A stretch of 45,182 nucleotides of DNA, from the NCBI GenBank assembly GCA_029572955.1, contig JAKPQE010000121.1, positions 1 through 45,182 on the forward strand, read 5' to 3'. A model generated the notes under the pieces. The model was given only the letters and a program-made list of their open reading frames with translations, searched no databases and had not been told where the DNA came from. This DNA is from Pseudomonadota bacterium. Lineage in GTDB: Bacteria; Pseudomonadota; Alphaproteobacteria; Rhizobiales; JAKPQE01. The translations under genes were made by a program, and so were the position numbers. This document shows positions 7,960-17,503 of this stretch, one piece after another; the first letter of the stretch is position 1, and every line of letters starts with the position of its first letter.

Positions 7960-9690
7960 ATGGAAGACCACAGCACCATCCCATATCTCCGGGAAGTCGT
8001 GATCTTCCTCGTTTCGGCCGGCCTCGTCGTGCCGCTGATGAACCGGCTGCGGATCAACCCGGTGCTCGGCTACCTGATCGTCGGCGGCATCATCGGGCCG
8101 TTCGGGCTCGGCCTGCTGGTCGCCGACGTGCCGATCCTCGGGCTCGCGGTCATCGCCGATATCGAGGGCGTGAAGCCGCTCGCCGAGCTCGGCGTCGTCT
8201 TCCTGCTGTTCATGATCGGCCTCGAGCTTTCCTTCGATCGCCTGTGGACCATGCGCCGCCTCGTCTTCGGGCTCGGCAGCGCGCAGATCGGCGTGACCGG
8301 CCTCGTCATCGGCACGATCGCCTATGGCTTCGGCAACTCGCTCGCCGCCTCGATCGTGCTCGGCGCCTGCCTGGCGCTGTCCTCGACGGCGATCGTCATG
8401 CAGCTGCTCATTTCGAGCCGGCGGCTCGGGTCGTCGGTCGGCCGGGCGAGCTTCGCGATCCTCCTGATGCAGGATCTGGCGGTGGTGCCGATCCTCTTCC
8501 TCGTCGGCGTTTTCGGCGCCGACGAAGGCGCCAATATCGGCATGGATCTGCTCATCGCGCTCGGCAAGGCGGGGCTCGCGATCTCCCTCATCTATGTCGC
8601 CGGGCGGCTCGTGCTGCGGCCGGTGCTGCGCCTCGTCGCGCAGGCGCGCAGCCCGGAAATGTTCATGGCGGCGATCCTCCTGACGGTGGTCGGCACGTCG
8701 GCGATCACCGGCCTTGCCGGCCTGTCGATGGCGCTCGGCGCCTTCATGGCCGGCCTCGTCATCGCCGAGACGGAGTTCCGTCAGGAGGTCGAGGTCGACA
8801 TCGAGCCGTTCAAGGGGCTGATGCTGGCGCTGTTCTTCATGTCGGTCGGCATGGGCATCGACTGGCGCCTGATCGTTGCCGAGCCGTTCTGGATCCCGGC
8901 CTCGGTCATCGGCCTCATCGTGCTGAAATCGGCGATCGTGCAGGCACTCTGCCTCGCCTTTGGCCTGCCGCGCCACACCGCCTTCGAAACCGGTCTGCTG
9001 ATGGGGCAGGGCGGCGAGTTCGCCTTCATCGTCATCGGCCTGGCGATGAAGCTCGGGCTGCTGCCGCGCGACGTCGGCCAGTTCATGCTGATCGTCGCCG
9101 GCCTCACCATGATGCTGACACCGCTGGTCGGCTCGCTCGCCTCGCGTTTCGCCGGCCGGATCGAGCGCGATTCGGCCAAGCGCACGCTGGCCTGGGGCCT
9201 TGCCGCCTGGCGCGAGCTCGAGGGCCACATCATCCTTGCCGGTTTCGGCCGGGTCGGGCACACGCTCGCCGCCACGCTCGACGCCGAGGGCGTCACCTAT
9301 GTCGGCCTCGACGCCGATCCGAACAACGTCACGCGGGCACGGGCCGAGCACCGGCCGGTGTTCTATGGCGACGCCTCGCGGCTGGCCATCCTCAACCGGG
9401 CGCAGATCGCGACGGCGCAGGCGGTGGTCATCACCATGGACGCGCCGGAGACGGCGGAGCGGATCGTGCGCCAGATCCGTCGCGAGTGGCCGCTGGTGCC
9501 GATCTATGCCCGGGCGCGCGACGGCGCCCATGCGGCCCGGCTCGTCGCGGCGGGGGCGACGGTCGCGGTTCCGGAAGCGATCGAGGCGAGCCTGCAGCTC
9601 GCCGGCCGGGTGCTCGCCGGCCTCGGGGCGAGCGAGGAAGCGGTGCGCCGGCGCCTCGACCAGCAGCGGGCGATCGAAGAGACGCCATAG
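7960..9690 (+). CDS. CPA2 family cation/proton antiporter with RCK (TrkA-N) domain
   Basis: 576 residues. About 12 membrane helices occupy residues 8-390, starting VVIFLVSAGLVVPLMNRL; VGGIIGPFGLG and LGVVFLLFMIGLE are typical of KefB/KefC relatives. After a short linker a Rossmann-fold RCK_N domain runs from about 420 to 535, with the nucleotide-binding GFGRVG (427-432) and YVGLDADP. The protein should sit in the inner membrane and exchange K+ or Na+ for H+, gated by a nucleotide or ligand bound to the RCK domain. No KefF/KefG-like subunit gene is adjacent. Ion specificity cannot be read from the sequence. Confidence 0.9.
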   Translation: MEDHSTIPYLREVVIFLVSAGLVVPLMNRLRINPVLGYLIVGGIIGPFGLGLLVADVPILGLAVIADIEGVKPLAELGVVFLLFMIGLELSFDRLWTMRRLVFGLGSAQIGVTGLVIGTIAYGFGNSLAASIVLGACLALSSTAIVMQLLISSRRLGSSVGRASFAILLMQDLAVVPILFLVGVFGADEGANIGMDLLIALGKAGLAISLIYVAGRLVLRPVLRLVAQARSPEMFMAAILLTVVGTSAITGLAGLSMALGAFMAGLVIAETEFRQEVEVDIEPFKGLMLALFFMSVGMGIDWRLIVAEPFWIPASVIGLIVLKSAIVQALCLAFGLPRHTAFETGLLMGQGGEFAFIVIGLAMKLGLLPRDVGQFMLIVAGLTMMLTPLVGSLASRFAGRIERDSAKRTLAWGLAAWRELEGHIILAGFGRVGHTLAATLDAEGVTYVGLDADPNNVTRARAEHRPVFYGDASRLAILNRAQIATAQAVVITMDAPETAERIVRQIRREWPLVPIYARARDGAHAARLVAAGATVAVPEAIEASLQLAGRVLAGLGASEEAVRRRLDQQRAIEETP

Positions 9691-9787
9691 ACAAACGTCA
9701 ATGCCGAAGCGGCCCTGCTGCCCTAGATGATGCGCAAATGTCGTCCGCGCCGGAGCGGCCGGGCGTCCGATAACGGGAGGATACCCC

Positions 9788-10705
9788 ATGGTGCTCAGGA
9801 TTCTCGGCCGGTTCGCCGCGCTGACCGTTCTCCTCATCGTCGCGGCGCTGCCGGCGCGGGCCGCCGCGCCGCTCGTCGACGTCGCCTGGGTCGTCGAAAA
9901 CCTCGGCAAGCCGGGCATCGTCCTCATCGACATCCGCGGCCAGAAGGAGTTCGAGCGGGTCCATGTTCCGGGCTCGGTCTTCACCGACTACGGCCGCGAC
10001 GGCTGGCGCGAGAAGCAGGGGGCGGCGCCCGGCAAGTTCCCGGCCGATCCCAGGCAGCTCGCCGCCGTGATCGGGGCGCTCGGCATCGACAACGACACCC
10101 ATGTGGTGATCATGCCGATCGGCGCCGATGCCGGCGACGTCGGCGTCGCGACCCGCATCTTCTGGACCTTCAAGGTGCTCGGCCACGACGAGGTGTCGAT
10201 CCTCGACGGCGGCATCATCGCCTATGCGGCCGAGCGCAAGAACGGCGTGCCGGTCAATCCGCTGACCAGCGGCCCGATGGAGGCGACGCCGAAGACCTTC
10301 AAGGTCGACCTGCGCTCCGAAATGCTGGTCACGATCGAGGACGTCGAGGCGGCGGCGGCGGGCAACGGCGTCACCCTCGTCGATGCGCGCACGCCGGACG
10401 AGTTCACCGGCGCCAAGCGCTCGCCGGGCACCATTCACGGCGCGCGGCTCCTGCCGGAATACACCCTCGTCGAGCCGAAAACCGGCAAGTTCCTGCCGCT
10501 CGACCAGCTGAAGGCGAAGTTCGACGCCGCCGGGGTCGAGACGAGCGGCAACCAGATCGACTTCTGCAACACCGGCCACCGCGCCTCGCTGCTCTGGTTC
10601 GCGGCGAACGAACTGCTCGGCGACAAGGGCGCGCGGCTCTACGACGGCTCGATCACCGAATGGGCCGGCCAGGGCAAGCCGACCGAACCGGGCAAGATCG
10701 ACTAG
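9788..10705 (+). CDS. Secreted tandem-rhodanese sulfurtransferase
   Basis: 305 residues with a signal peptide: a hydrophobic stretch at 5-20, then PARAAA with likely cleavage near residue 25. Two rhodanese domains follow (about 30-155 and 180-295). Only the second carries the active-site loop CNTGHRAS with Cys260; the equivalent part of the first (around VVIMPIGADAG) has no Cys, as in classical two-domain rhodaneses. The expected reaction is sulfane sulfur transfer from thiosulfate or 3-mercaptopyruvate to an acceptor, in the periplasm. A GGGAGG ribosome site precedes ATG 9788. A strong terminator follows, so this is a single-gene unit. Confidence 0.87.
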   Translation: MVLRILGRFAALTVLLIVAALPARAAAPLVDVAWVVENLGKPGIVLIDIRGQKEFERVHVPGSVFTDYGRDGWREKQGAAPGKFPADPRQLAAVIGALGIDNDTHVVIMPIGADAGDVGVATRIFWTFKVLGHDEVSILDGGIIAYAAERKNGVPVNPLTSGPMEATPKTFKVDLRSEMLVTIEDVEAAAAGNGVTLVDARTPDEFTGAKRSPGTIHGARLLPEYTLVEPKTGKFLPLDQLKAKFDAAGVETSGNQIDFCNTGHRASLLWFAANELLGDKGARLYDGSITEWAGQGKPTEPGKID

Positions 10706-10766
10706 CGGCTCGCCGGATCGCGGAGCCTTCCGAGCGGAAGGTCGCCGCGGTCCGCCGGATCCTCGA

Positions 10767-10799
10767 CGCCACCTCCGCGAAAGCGGCGGTGGCGTTTTT
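10767..10799 (+). terminator. Intrinsic terminator of the sulfurtransferase gene
   Basis: CGCCACC (10767-10773) pairs with GGTGGCG (10788-10794), and CCGC with GCGG inside, separated by one T/C mismatch and closed by a GAAA tetraloop. Five T follow directly (10795-10799). It lies 61 bases after the stop at 10705. Confidence 0.9.
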
Positions 10800-10954
10800 G
10801 TCGGTGCGCCGACGTGTCGTCGATCCCGGTTTTCGCGGCAGGGCCGGGTGCAGCGGCCACCGGCTCCACGATGGTGCCTGAGGCTTTGGAAGAGATTCCG
10901 TCCTGCGTTCCAAGTGCCGGATAACGCGGGGATTTCGGCTCCGCCTTCACGCGA

Positions 10955-11008
10955 CGATTCACGTCTGGCGGAGAATTTGATTCAACGACTTCGCAGACTG
11001 ATTCAACG
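10955..11008. repeat. Iterated GATTCA direct repeats in a convergent gap
   Basis: TGATTCAACG occurs at 10978-10987 and again at 10999-11008, exactly 21 bases apart. A shorter relative, CGATTCACG, lies at 10955-10963. The middle copy contains the palindrome TTGATTCAA (10977-10985). Each unit has a GANTC site, the target of the CcrM methylase of alphaproteobacteria. The gap 10706-11091 (386 bases) lies between the ends of two convergent genes; apart from the terminator and these repeats I see nothing in it. Confidence 0.5.
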
Positions 11009-11091
11009 GCCGCGAAGTCGATCGGGCGCGCACGAGCGAGGCCCGGGCCGGCCGGGTGGTGCGGGCCCGCGCGAGTTCCTTGCCGGGGCCG

Positions 11092-13083
11092 TCACCCCCT
11101 CGCCGGCCTGTTTCGGCCCATCGGCGGCGGGTTGTCGGTGATGAAGTCGGGACCGAGGGCGAAGGCGTGTTCCTGGCCCTTCAGGATCGACAACCAGAAG
11201 GCCTGGGCGGCGAGCAGCCGGTCCTTGTGGCTCGCCCAGCGCATCAGCGGCACGTCCTCGGTGCCGGTCTCGGCCTCGACGTCGGCGAGGTAGTTGAACA
11301 GCATGTCGGCCATGCGTTCGGTTTCCCACGGCACGCCCTTGCCGAGCTCGCGCCGGGCGATCTCGTTAGCGAGCTCGAAGTGGTGCTTCTTGAAGTCGAC
11401 GCCGATGTCGTAGAGCCCGTTGATCAGCTCCTCGAGCAGCGGCTCGGCCCAGCCGCGATGGAAGCGGCAGATGCCGCAATTGTCGTTCATCAGCTCGTAG
11501 ACCATGCGCTCGACGTTCTTGCGGCCGAGTTCGGCCGGCGTCAGCAGGTCCTTGCCGTAGAAGACGTAGTATTTGCCCATCAGCGGCATCGGGCTGCCCA
11601 TGCCGGGCGTGAAGTACTGGTTCGGCACCATCGAGCCGGCTTCGCCATGGGCGAGATAGACGGCGCGGTGCCCCGGCAGGGTATCGGGATGGCGGGCGTC
11701 GAGGTCGTAGGCGGCGAGCCGGATGCCCTTGCGGAACGGGGCGGCGCGCTCGTCGAAGAGGATCGCGTCGATCGTCGCCATGGCATAGCGGGCGTTCTTC
11801 ATGCTGTCCTCGACGAGATCGAACTCGCCGGTGTCGGCGGTGAATTTCGAGAACACCATGTCCGCGGCCGGCGGCAGGCCGTAGTCGGACGCCTCGATGA
11901 GACCCTCGGCGACGCATTCCATGATCCAGGCGAGCATGCCGCCGACCTGGATGGCATCGAGCCCCATGGCGTCGGCATAGTCGTTGAGGATCTCGGCGCC
12001 GCGCTGGTCGAAGACGCCGACCTGCGGCCCGAGCGCATGATAGGGCTCGTAGTCCTTCTTGAACTTGCCCTGCATCTTCTTGCAGGCGGTGGCGCAGGGC
12101 TCGCCGCAATGCTCGAACTTCTTGTGGGCGATGGTCTCCTCGTTGAACTGCTTGAGGTAGTGGCCGAGGATGAAATCGCGATGCTGGCGCAGCCGGGCTT
12201 CCTTGGGCTCGAAGGTCGAGCGGTAGTTGAAGGTCATCAGCTTGTCGCCGATGGTCTGCAGGTTCGATCCGAAAGTGCCGCCGGTCTCCAGTTTCGGGTC
12301 GTAGCGGTACTTGATGGTCATGTCCTGATCGACCTGCGTGCCCTTCTTGCCGTAGTGCTCGAGGAAGATCGGGTCGGTCATCTTGTTGGTGATGGCGTTC
12401 GGGTTGGTCCAGTCGCCACCGAAGATGCAGCCGACGATGTTGTGGGTCTGCAGCAGGCGCGAGCCGAGACCGCCACGGCCGCACCAGTCGACGACCGGCA
12501 GGAAGCGGCCCTTCTTCAGCGTGTTGGAGCCGATCGCGCCTTCCGGCGTCACCGCGCCGGCGGGGCCGACGACGAAGAGGCGGACGCGGCGTTCGTTGTA
12601 TTCGCCGGCCCAGCGGTCGAAGATCGCCTGCTGCAGGCCGTAGATGCCGATCTGCGTCTCGCCGTCCGGATCGGCGTAGCCGGCCCAGGCCGCCTCGTAT
12701 TCGGGGAAGGGCTCGAGGCGGACCGAGATGGTCTCGCCGTCATTGTTGAGGACGAGGACGCTCGTCTCGGGCGCCCGGCCGTCGAGGCGGACATAGTTGA
12801 CGCCGAGATGCTGGAACGTATAGGCGGCGCCGCCCATCGAGGAGATGTAGAAGCTCTCCCATTGCGGGCTTTCGGCGCAGAAGACGAGGCGGCGCGAACC
12901 CGGAATGGCGCTCGAGGCGAGCAGGCCCTCGCCGAAGGTGAAGCAGTCGGGATTTTCCTTGAAGGCCGCCCAGCCGAAATCGACGGGCCCGATGATGCCG
13001 CTCTCCGGCGCGATGTCCTCGACCGCGAAGGCGCCGGTGGCGAGATCGATCTTCAGCGCGCGCTGAATGAGAGGCAGGGCCAT
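11092..13083 (-). CDS. Aldehyde:ferredoxin oxidoreductase family protein (tungsten/molybdenum pterin type)
   Basis: 663 residues, near the family's usual 600-plus. Members carry a bis-pterin tungsten (or molybdenum) centre and a [4Fe-4S] cluster and oxidise aldehydes, or reduce acids, with ferredoxin; others serve benzoyl-CoA reductases. The pterin-binding CGRGGLGSRLL (201-211) and MGGAAYTF (83-90) are visible. The cluster cysteines appear as Cys326, Cys330 and Cys334 (C-x3-C-x3-C; the classic spacing is C-x2-C-x3-C), with NDNCGICRFHR (533-543; Cys536, Cys539) supplying the distal ligand. A GGGGGGA ribosome site precedes the ATG. No ferredoxin, electron partner or pterin gene is adjacent. Substrate is unknown. 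Such an enzyme is uncommon in an alphaproteobacterium. Confidence 0.87.
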   Translation of the reverse strand: MALPLIQRALKIDLATGAFAVEDIAPESGIIGPVDFGWAAFKENPDCFTFGEGLLASSAIPGSRRLVFCAESPQWESFYISSMGGAAYTFQHLGVNYVRLDGRAPETSVLVLNNDGETISVRLEPFPEYEAAWAGYADPDGETQIGIYGLQQAIFDRWAGEYNERRVRLFVVGPAGAVTPEGAIGSNTLKKGRFLPVVDWCGRGGLGSRLLQTHNIVGCIFGGDWTNPNAITNKMTDPIFLEHYGKKGTQVDQDMTIKYRYDPKLETGGTFGSNLQTIGDKLMTFNYRSTFEPKEARLRQHRDFILGHYLKQFNEETIAHKKFEHCGEPCATACKKMQGKFKKDYEPYHALGPQVGVFDQRGAEILNDYADAMGLDAIQVGGMLAWIMECVAEGLIEASDYGLPPAADMVFSKFTADTGEFDLVEDSMKNARYAMATIDAILFDERAAPFRKGIRLAAYDLDARHPDTLPGHRAVYLAHGEAGSMVPNQYFTPGMGSPMPLMGKYYVFYGKDLLTPAELGRKNVERMVYELMNDNCGICRFHRGWAEPLLEELINGLYDIGVDFKKHHFELANEIARRELGKGVPWETERMADMLFNYLADVEAETGTEDVPLMRWASHKDRLLAAQAFWLSILKGQEHAFALGPDFITDNPPPMGRNRPARG

Positions 13084-13297
13084 TCCAGAATTCCCCCCGA
13101 GCAGGCTTTTTCGCCATCTTATGTGCAGCCGACGGCGTCGCGCATGACATTTCCATGCCAGACGACGGTGCCGGGACGGTCGTTCCGTGCCCGGCGCGAA
13201 GGCTTGCTCCTGTCTTGCGCAAGGATGAGGCAGGAATGCCCGGTCGTGTCAACGATATCGGTCAATCGGGGGCGGCAAGGGGCGCCGCCGGCGAGGA

Positions 13298-13789
13298 TCA
13301 GCCGGCCGCCGGCCGCCACAGCGCGGCGAGATAGGCGCCGGCATCCGGCTCGTCGCGGCCGAGGCCGCTGGCGATCCAGGCACCGCGCTCGAAGCCGGCG
13401 ATCTCGAGCTCGTGGATGCCGCCGACCAGCCCCTCGTGCGACAGGTCGATGAGGACCTCCGGGTTGTCGCGGTCGACGTGGTAGACGCGGTTCTGCAGGC
13501 TGTCGCCGAACACCCACCAGTAGACGGTGATCCAGGTGCCGGTCTCGGCGAGGTGGATGACGAGGAAGCCGAGGCCGTTATTGGGAAAATCGCCCTCGAA
13601 CGGGCCGGCGTCGGGCAGGTCGCGGAAGATGCGCTTGCCGATCGTCTCCTCGAAGGGCGCGAATTCGGCGGCGGCGCGCCCCGGCGCGACCACGACGTAG
13701 CGCTTCAGCCGCCAGCCCTCGTTCTCGGTGATGCCGGAGGACGAAAGCAGGCGCGGCGCGGCGGTCGTGGTGTCCGCCGGCCGGCTCAC
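13298..13789 (-). CDS. Uncharacterised protein translationally coupled to the ErpA/IscA-like gene
   Basis: 163 residues if begun at GTG 13787-13789, which overlaps the stop of the upstream Fe-S gene in a GTGA arrangement typical of coupled translation. I recognise no family. The product is soluble-looking, with no signal peptide or membrane helix, and is rich in aromatic residues: GLGFLVIHLAETGTWITVYW and NRVYHVDRDNPEV are its most distinctive stretches. GC content and codon use match the neighbours. The tight coupling suggests a role tied to Fe-S cluster handling, but that is inference from position alone. Confidence 0.7.
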   Translation of the reverse strand: MSRPADTTTAAPRLLSSSGITENEGWRLKRYVVVAPGRAAAEFAPFEETIGKRIFRDLPDAGPFEGDFPNNGLGFLVIHLAETGTWITVYWWVFGDSLQNRVYHVDRDNPEVLIDLSHEGLVGGIHELEIAGFERGAWIASGLGRDEPDAGAYLAALWRPAAG

Positions 13790-14175
13790 ACCGAAAAGCT
13801 CGTGCCGCAGCCGCAGGAGGCGACGGCCTGCGGATTGTTGATGTGGAAGGCCTGGCCCATCAGGTCGTCGACGAAGTCGATCTCCGAGCCGCGCATGTAC
13901 ATCAGCGACATCGAATCGACGATGACGACGGCGCCGTCGGCCTCGAGGATGAAGTCTTCCTCGTTGCGGGCGGTGTCGAAATCGAAGCGGTACTGGAAGC
14001 CCGAACAGCCGCCGCCCTCGACGGCGATGCGCAGGGCCGTGCCCGGTGCCTCGGCGGCGAGCACCTTGGCGATGCGGCGCACGGCGCGCTCGGTGATGGT
14101 GATCTCGTCCTCGATCGTGCGGTCGTCGAGCCGCAGTTCGTCGGACGTGTCGAGGTCGGTGAAGGCGTCGCTCAT
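13786..14175 (-). CDS. Iron-sulfur cluster insertion protein, ErpA/IscA family
   Basis: 129 residues. A-type carriers receive Fe-S clusters from a scaffold and insert them into apo-enzymes in the cytoplasm. The three conserved cysteines are present: Cys57 in EGGGCSGFQYRF and Cys121/Cys123 in the C-terminal SCGCGTSF. An in-frame ATG further upstream (14211) is less likely; ATG 14175 begins MSDAFTDL and leaves a short leader. The gene is divergent from dgt with a 143-base gap. ErpA against IscA cannot be settled from one copy. Confidence 0.9.
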   Translation of the reverse strand: MSDAFTDLDTSDELRLDDRTIEDEITITERAVRRIAKVLAAEAPGTALRIAVEGGGCSGFQYRFDFDTARNEEDFILEADGAVVIVDSMSLMYMRGSEIDFVDDLMGQAFHINNPQAVASCGCGTSFSV

Positions 14176-14318
14176 GGCGGTTTCCCCGGGACTTATGGGC
14201 CGACGACACATTCAACGGTCGCCTTGCACATATATTCCGCGCGTCCGTTGCATTTGTCGATGGCCGATAGGTAAGTTCCGACATCGGCGGGTCAATGCCG
14301 AGGCGGAGGGGATCGACG

Positions 14319-15524
14319 ATGTTCGGTATCGGATCGCAGCGTGCGGTCTATGCGGCGGACCCGACGCGCAGCCGCGGCCGGCTGGTCGCCGAGACCCCGC
14401 CGGCGCCGGGCCGCTCGCAGTTCCAGCGCGATCGCGACCGCATCGTCCATTCGACCGCCTTCCGGCGCCTGAAGCACAAGACGCAGGTCTTCGTCTATCA
14501 CGAGGGCGACCACTACCGGACCCGGCTCACCCACACCCTGGAGGTCGCCCAGATCGCCCGCTCGATCGCCCGGGCGCTCGGGCTCGACGAGGATCTCGCC
14601 GAGGCGCTGGCGCTCGCCCACGACCTCGGCCACCCGCCCTTCGGCCACGCCGGCGAGCGGGCGCTCGACCGGGCGATGCACGACCATGGCGGCTTCGACC
14701 ACAATGCCCAGAGCCTTCGCGCGGTGACGCAGATCGAGCGGCGCTATGCCGAGTTCGACGGCCTCAATCTCACCTGGGAGACGCTGGAAGGCCTCGTCAA
14801 GCACAACGGGCCGCTGACCGACCGCGCCGGCCGGCCGATCGGCCGCTATGCCGAGGAGGGGCTGCCGCACGCCATCAAGGCCTATTCGGCGCTGCAGGAC
14901 CTGATGCTGTGGTCGTGGCCGAGCGCCGAGGCGCAGGTCGCCGCGATCTCCGACGACATCGCCTATGATTCCCACGACATCGACGACGGCATCCGGGCCG
15001 GGCTCTTCACCCTCGACGATCTCGTCGGCATCGGCCGGGTCGGCAAGGCGATCGCCGAGGTGCGCGGCCGTTATCCGGGGCTCGAGCGCTCGCGCGAGAC
15101 CGGCGAGGTGCTGCGCCGCCTGATCACGGCGATGATCGAGGATGTCGTCGCCGAGACCGAGCGACGGGTGGCAGGGGCGCGGCCGCGCTCGGTCGACGAC
15201 GTGCGCCTCGCCGCGGGACCGCTCGTCGCCTTCTCGCCGGAGATGGCGCCGCACGACCGGCAGGTGAAGGAGTTCCTGTTCAAGCGCATGTACCGCAACG
15301 ACGCGGTGATGCGGGTGATGGCGGACGCCGAAAAGATCGTCGAGGAGCTGTTCGCGGTCTACATGGCCGACATCGACGAGTTGCCGCGGGACTGGCGCAC
15401 CGGCCTCGGGGCCGACCGGTCGCGACGGGCCCGGCGGGTCGCCGATTTCATCGCCGGCATGACCGATCGCTACGCCATCGACGAGCATCGGCGGCTGTTT
15501 GACGCCACCCCGGAATTGCGTTAG
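14319..15524 (+). CDS. dgt: Deoxyguanosinetriphosphate triphosphohydrolase-like protein
   Basis: 401 residues. An HD-domain enzyme of the dGTPase family, which cleaves dNTPs to the deoxynucleoside and triphosphate. The metal site is visible: His72 in TRLTHTLEV, His101-Asp102 in [16 protein letters not shown], and a later Asp in [14 protein letters not shown]. The N-terminal region ending [17 protein letters not shown] is typical. A GGAGGGG ribosome site 8 bases before ATG 14319 decides the start over ATG 14295. It begins the conserved run of genes that continues to pcm. Confidence 0.93.
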   Translation: MFGIGSQRAVYAADPTRSRGRLVAETPPAPGRSQFQRDRDRIVHSTAFRRLKHKTQVFVYHEGDHYRTRLTHTLEVAQIARSIARALGLDEDLAEALALAHDLGHPPFGHAGERALDRAMHDHGGFDHNAQSLRAVTQIERRYAEFDGLNLTWETLEGLVKHNGPLTDRAGRPIGRYAEEGLPHAIKAYSALQDLMLWSWPSAEAQVAAISDDIAYDSHDIDDGIRAGLFTLDDLVGIGRVGKAIAEVRGRYPGLERSRETGEVLRRLITAMIEDVVAETERRVAGARPRSVDDVRLAAGPLVAFSPEMAPHDRQVKEFLFKRMYRNDAVMRVMADAEKIVEELFAVYMADIDELPRDWRTGLGADRSRRARRVADFIAGMTDRYAIDEHRRLFDATPELR

Positions 15525-15671
15525 AGCCTTCGCGACTTCACGGGATTCCGGGACCTTGCGCCAAGCTGTTGATTTTGCGCGGTTCTTGATACGCGAAGGG
15601 AGACCCGGGCGAAGCCCTGCCGGAGCCGGCCGGGCAGCACCGGTCTCCGCGCGACGAGGCGAGCTCAGGCG

Positions 15672-17432
15672 ATGAACGTTTTTTCCGATTTTCTGGTGCG
15701 GGTGAAGGCAGCGGTCGAGGCGGCGCGGGTCGAGCCCGTCGACGGCGGCACGCTCGACCTCTCGCGGGTGGTCGTCGAGCCGCCGCGCGACGCCGCTCAC
15801 GGCGATCTCGCCACCAATGCGGCGATGGTGCTGGCCAAGGCGGTCGGCCTGAAGCCGCGCGAGCTGGCGACCCGCATCGCGATGACGCTCGCCCGCGATC
15901 CGGATGTCGCGACCGCCGAGGTCGCCGGTCCCGGCTTCATCAATCTCAGCCTCGAGCCGGCCTACTGGCACAAGGTGCTGGCGGCGATTCTGACGTCCGG
16001 CGGCACGTTCGGGCGCGGCGCGCTCGGCGGGGGCGAGAAGGTCAACGTCGAATACGTCTCGGCCAATCCGACCGGCCCGATGCATGTCGGCCATTGCCGC
16101 GGCGCGGTCGTCGGCGATGCGCTCGCCAACCTCCTCGCCTTCGCCGGCTACGACGTGACCCGCGAGTACTACATCAACGACGCCGGCGCCCAGGTCGAGG
16201 TGCTCGCCCGCTCGGCGTTCCTCAGGTATCGCGAGGCGCTCGGCGAGCAGATCGGCACGATCCCCGAGGGGCTCTATCCCGGCGACTATCTGATCCCGGT
16301 CGGCGAGGCGCTCGCCGAGCGGTACGGCCACGAGCTGAAATCGCGGCCGGAGGCCGAATGGCTGCCGCTGGTGCGCGAGGTCACCGTGGCGGCGATGATG
16401 GAGATGATCCGCGAGGATCTCGCCGCCCTCAACGTCAATCACCAGGTGTTCTTCTCGGAGCGCTCGCTGACGACCGGCGGCCACGATCGCGTCGCCGAGC
16501 TGATCGACGTGCTGCGCGAGCGCGGCCTCGTCTACGAGGGCCGGCTGCCGCCGCCCAAGGGCCAGCTTCCCGACGACTGGGAGGACCGCGAACAGACGCT
16601 TTTCCGCTCGACCGATTTCGGCGACGACGTCGACCGGGCGCTGATGAAGTCGGACGGCAGCTACACCTATTTCGCCTCGGACATCGCCTATCACTACGAC
16701 AAGTTCCTGCGTGGCTTCACCACGCTGATCGACGTGTGGGGCGCCGACCACGGCGGCTACGTCAAGCGCATGTCGGCGGCGGTCGAGGCGGTCTCGGGCG
16801 GCAAGGCGGTGCTCGACGTCAAGCTGTGCCAGCTCGTCAAACTGTTCCGCGCCGGCGAGCCGGTGAAGATGTCGAAGCGGTCGGGTGATTTCGTCACCCT
16901 GCGCGACGTCGTCGACGAGGTCGGCCGCGACGCGGTGCGCTTCATGATGCTCTATCGCAAGAACGATGCGCCGCTCGATTTCGACTTCCAGAAGGTCACC
17001 GAGCAGTCGCGCGACAATCCGGTGTTCTACGTGCAGTACGGCCATGCCCGCACCGCCTCGATCTTCCGCATGGCGGGCGAGGAGATGCCGGACCTCGAGC
17101 CGACCGACGACGTCCTCGCGCACGCGCCGCTCGTCCGGCTTGACGACGAGGGCGAGATTTCGATCATCCGGCGCCTCGCCGAGTACCCGCGCCTCGTCGA
17201 GAGCGCGGCGGCAAGTCACGAGCCGCATCGCGTCGCGTTTTACCTCTACGATCTTGCCAGCGAGTTCCACGCCCAGTGGAACAAGGGCAAAGAGTCGCCG
17301 CAATTACGCTTTATTAAGCATGATGATCGAGATTTGACGACGGCCCGGCTCGCGCTTGTGCGGGCGGTCGCATCGGTGATTTCTTCGGGGCTGGACATTC
17401 TCGGCGTCGAGGCACCAGACGAGATGCGGTGA
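15672..17432 (+). CDS. argS: Arginyl-tRNA synthetase
   Basis: 586 residues, full length for a class I ArgRS. An N-terminal additional domain is followed by the HIGH-type motif HVGH (138-141, in [11 protein letters not shown]), the KMSK-type motif in [10 protein letters not shown], and a DALR anticodon-binding domain at the C-terminus ([17 protein letters not shown] near residue 525). It charges tRNA(Arg) with arginine. It follows dgt after a 147-base gap that holds nothing clear, and precedes the SPOR gene by 71 bases. Confidence 0.97.
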   Translation: MNVFSDFLVRVKAAVEAARVEPVDGGTLDLSRVVVEPPRDAAHGDLATNAAMVLAKAVGLKPRELATRIAMTLARDPDVATAEVAGPGFINLSLEPAYWHKVLAAILTSGGTFGRGALGGGEKVNVEYVSANPTGPMHVGHCRGAVVGDALANLLAFAGYDVTREYYINDAGAQVEVLARSAFLRYREALGEQIGTIPEGLYPGDYLIPVGEALAERYGHELKSRPEAEWLPLVREVTVAAMMEMIREDLAALNVNHQVFFSERSLTTGGHDRVAELIDVLRERGLVYEGRLPPPKGQLPDDWEDREQTLFRSTDFGDDVDRALMKSDGSYTYFASDIAYHYDKFLRGFTTLIDVWGADHGGYVKRMSAAVEAVSGGKAVLDVKLCQLVKLFRAGEPVKMSKRSGDFVTLRDVVDEVGRDAVRFMMLYRKNDAPLDFDFQKVTEQSRDNPVFYVQYGHARTASIFRMAGEEMPDLEPTDDVLAHAPLVRLDDEGEISIIRRLAEYPRLVESAAASHEPHRVAFYLYDLASEFHAQWNKGKESPQLRFIKHDDRDLTTARLALVRAVASVISSGLDILGVEAPDEMR

Positions 17433-17503
17433 CCTCCCGTTCGCGGCCTCAAGGATGGCGAGTGGCTGCCGTCCCGGGCCGGTGAAAAGGGACGTGTTGA
17501 CCG

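Noticed and set aside
13142-13158. Sigma54-like promoter and inverted repeat before the aldehyde oxidoreductase gene
   Set aside because: TGGCATG resembles a -24 element but no GC pair lies at the required distance; the GCATG/CATGC repeat is too short to count.
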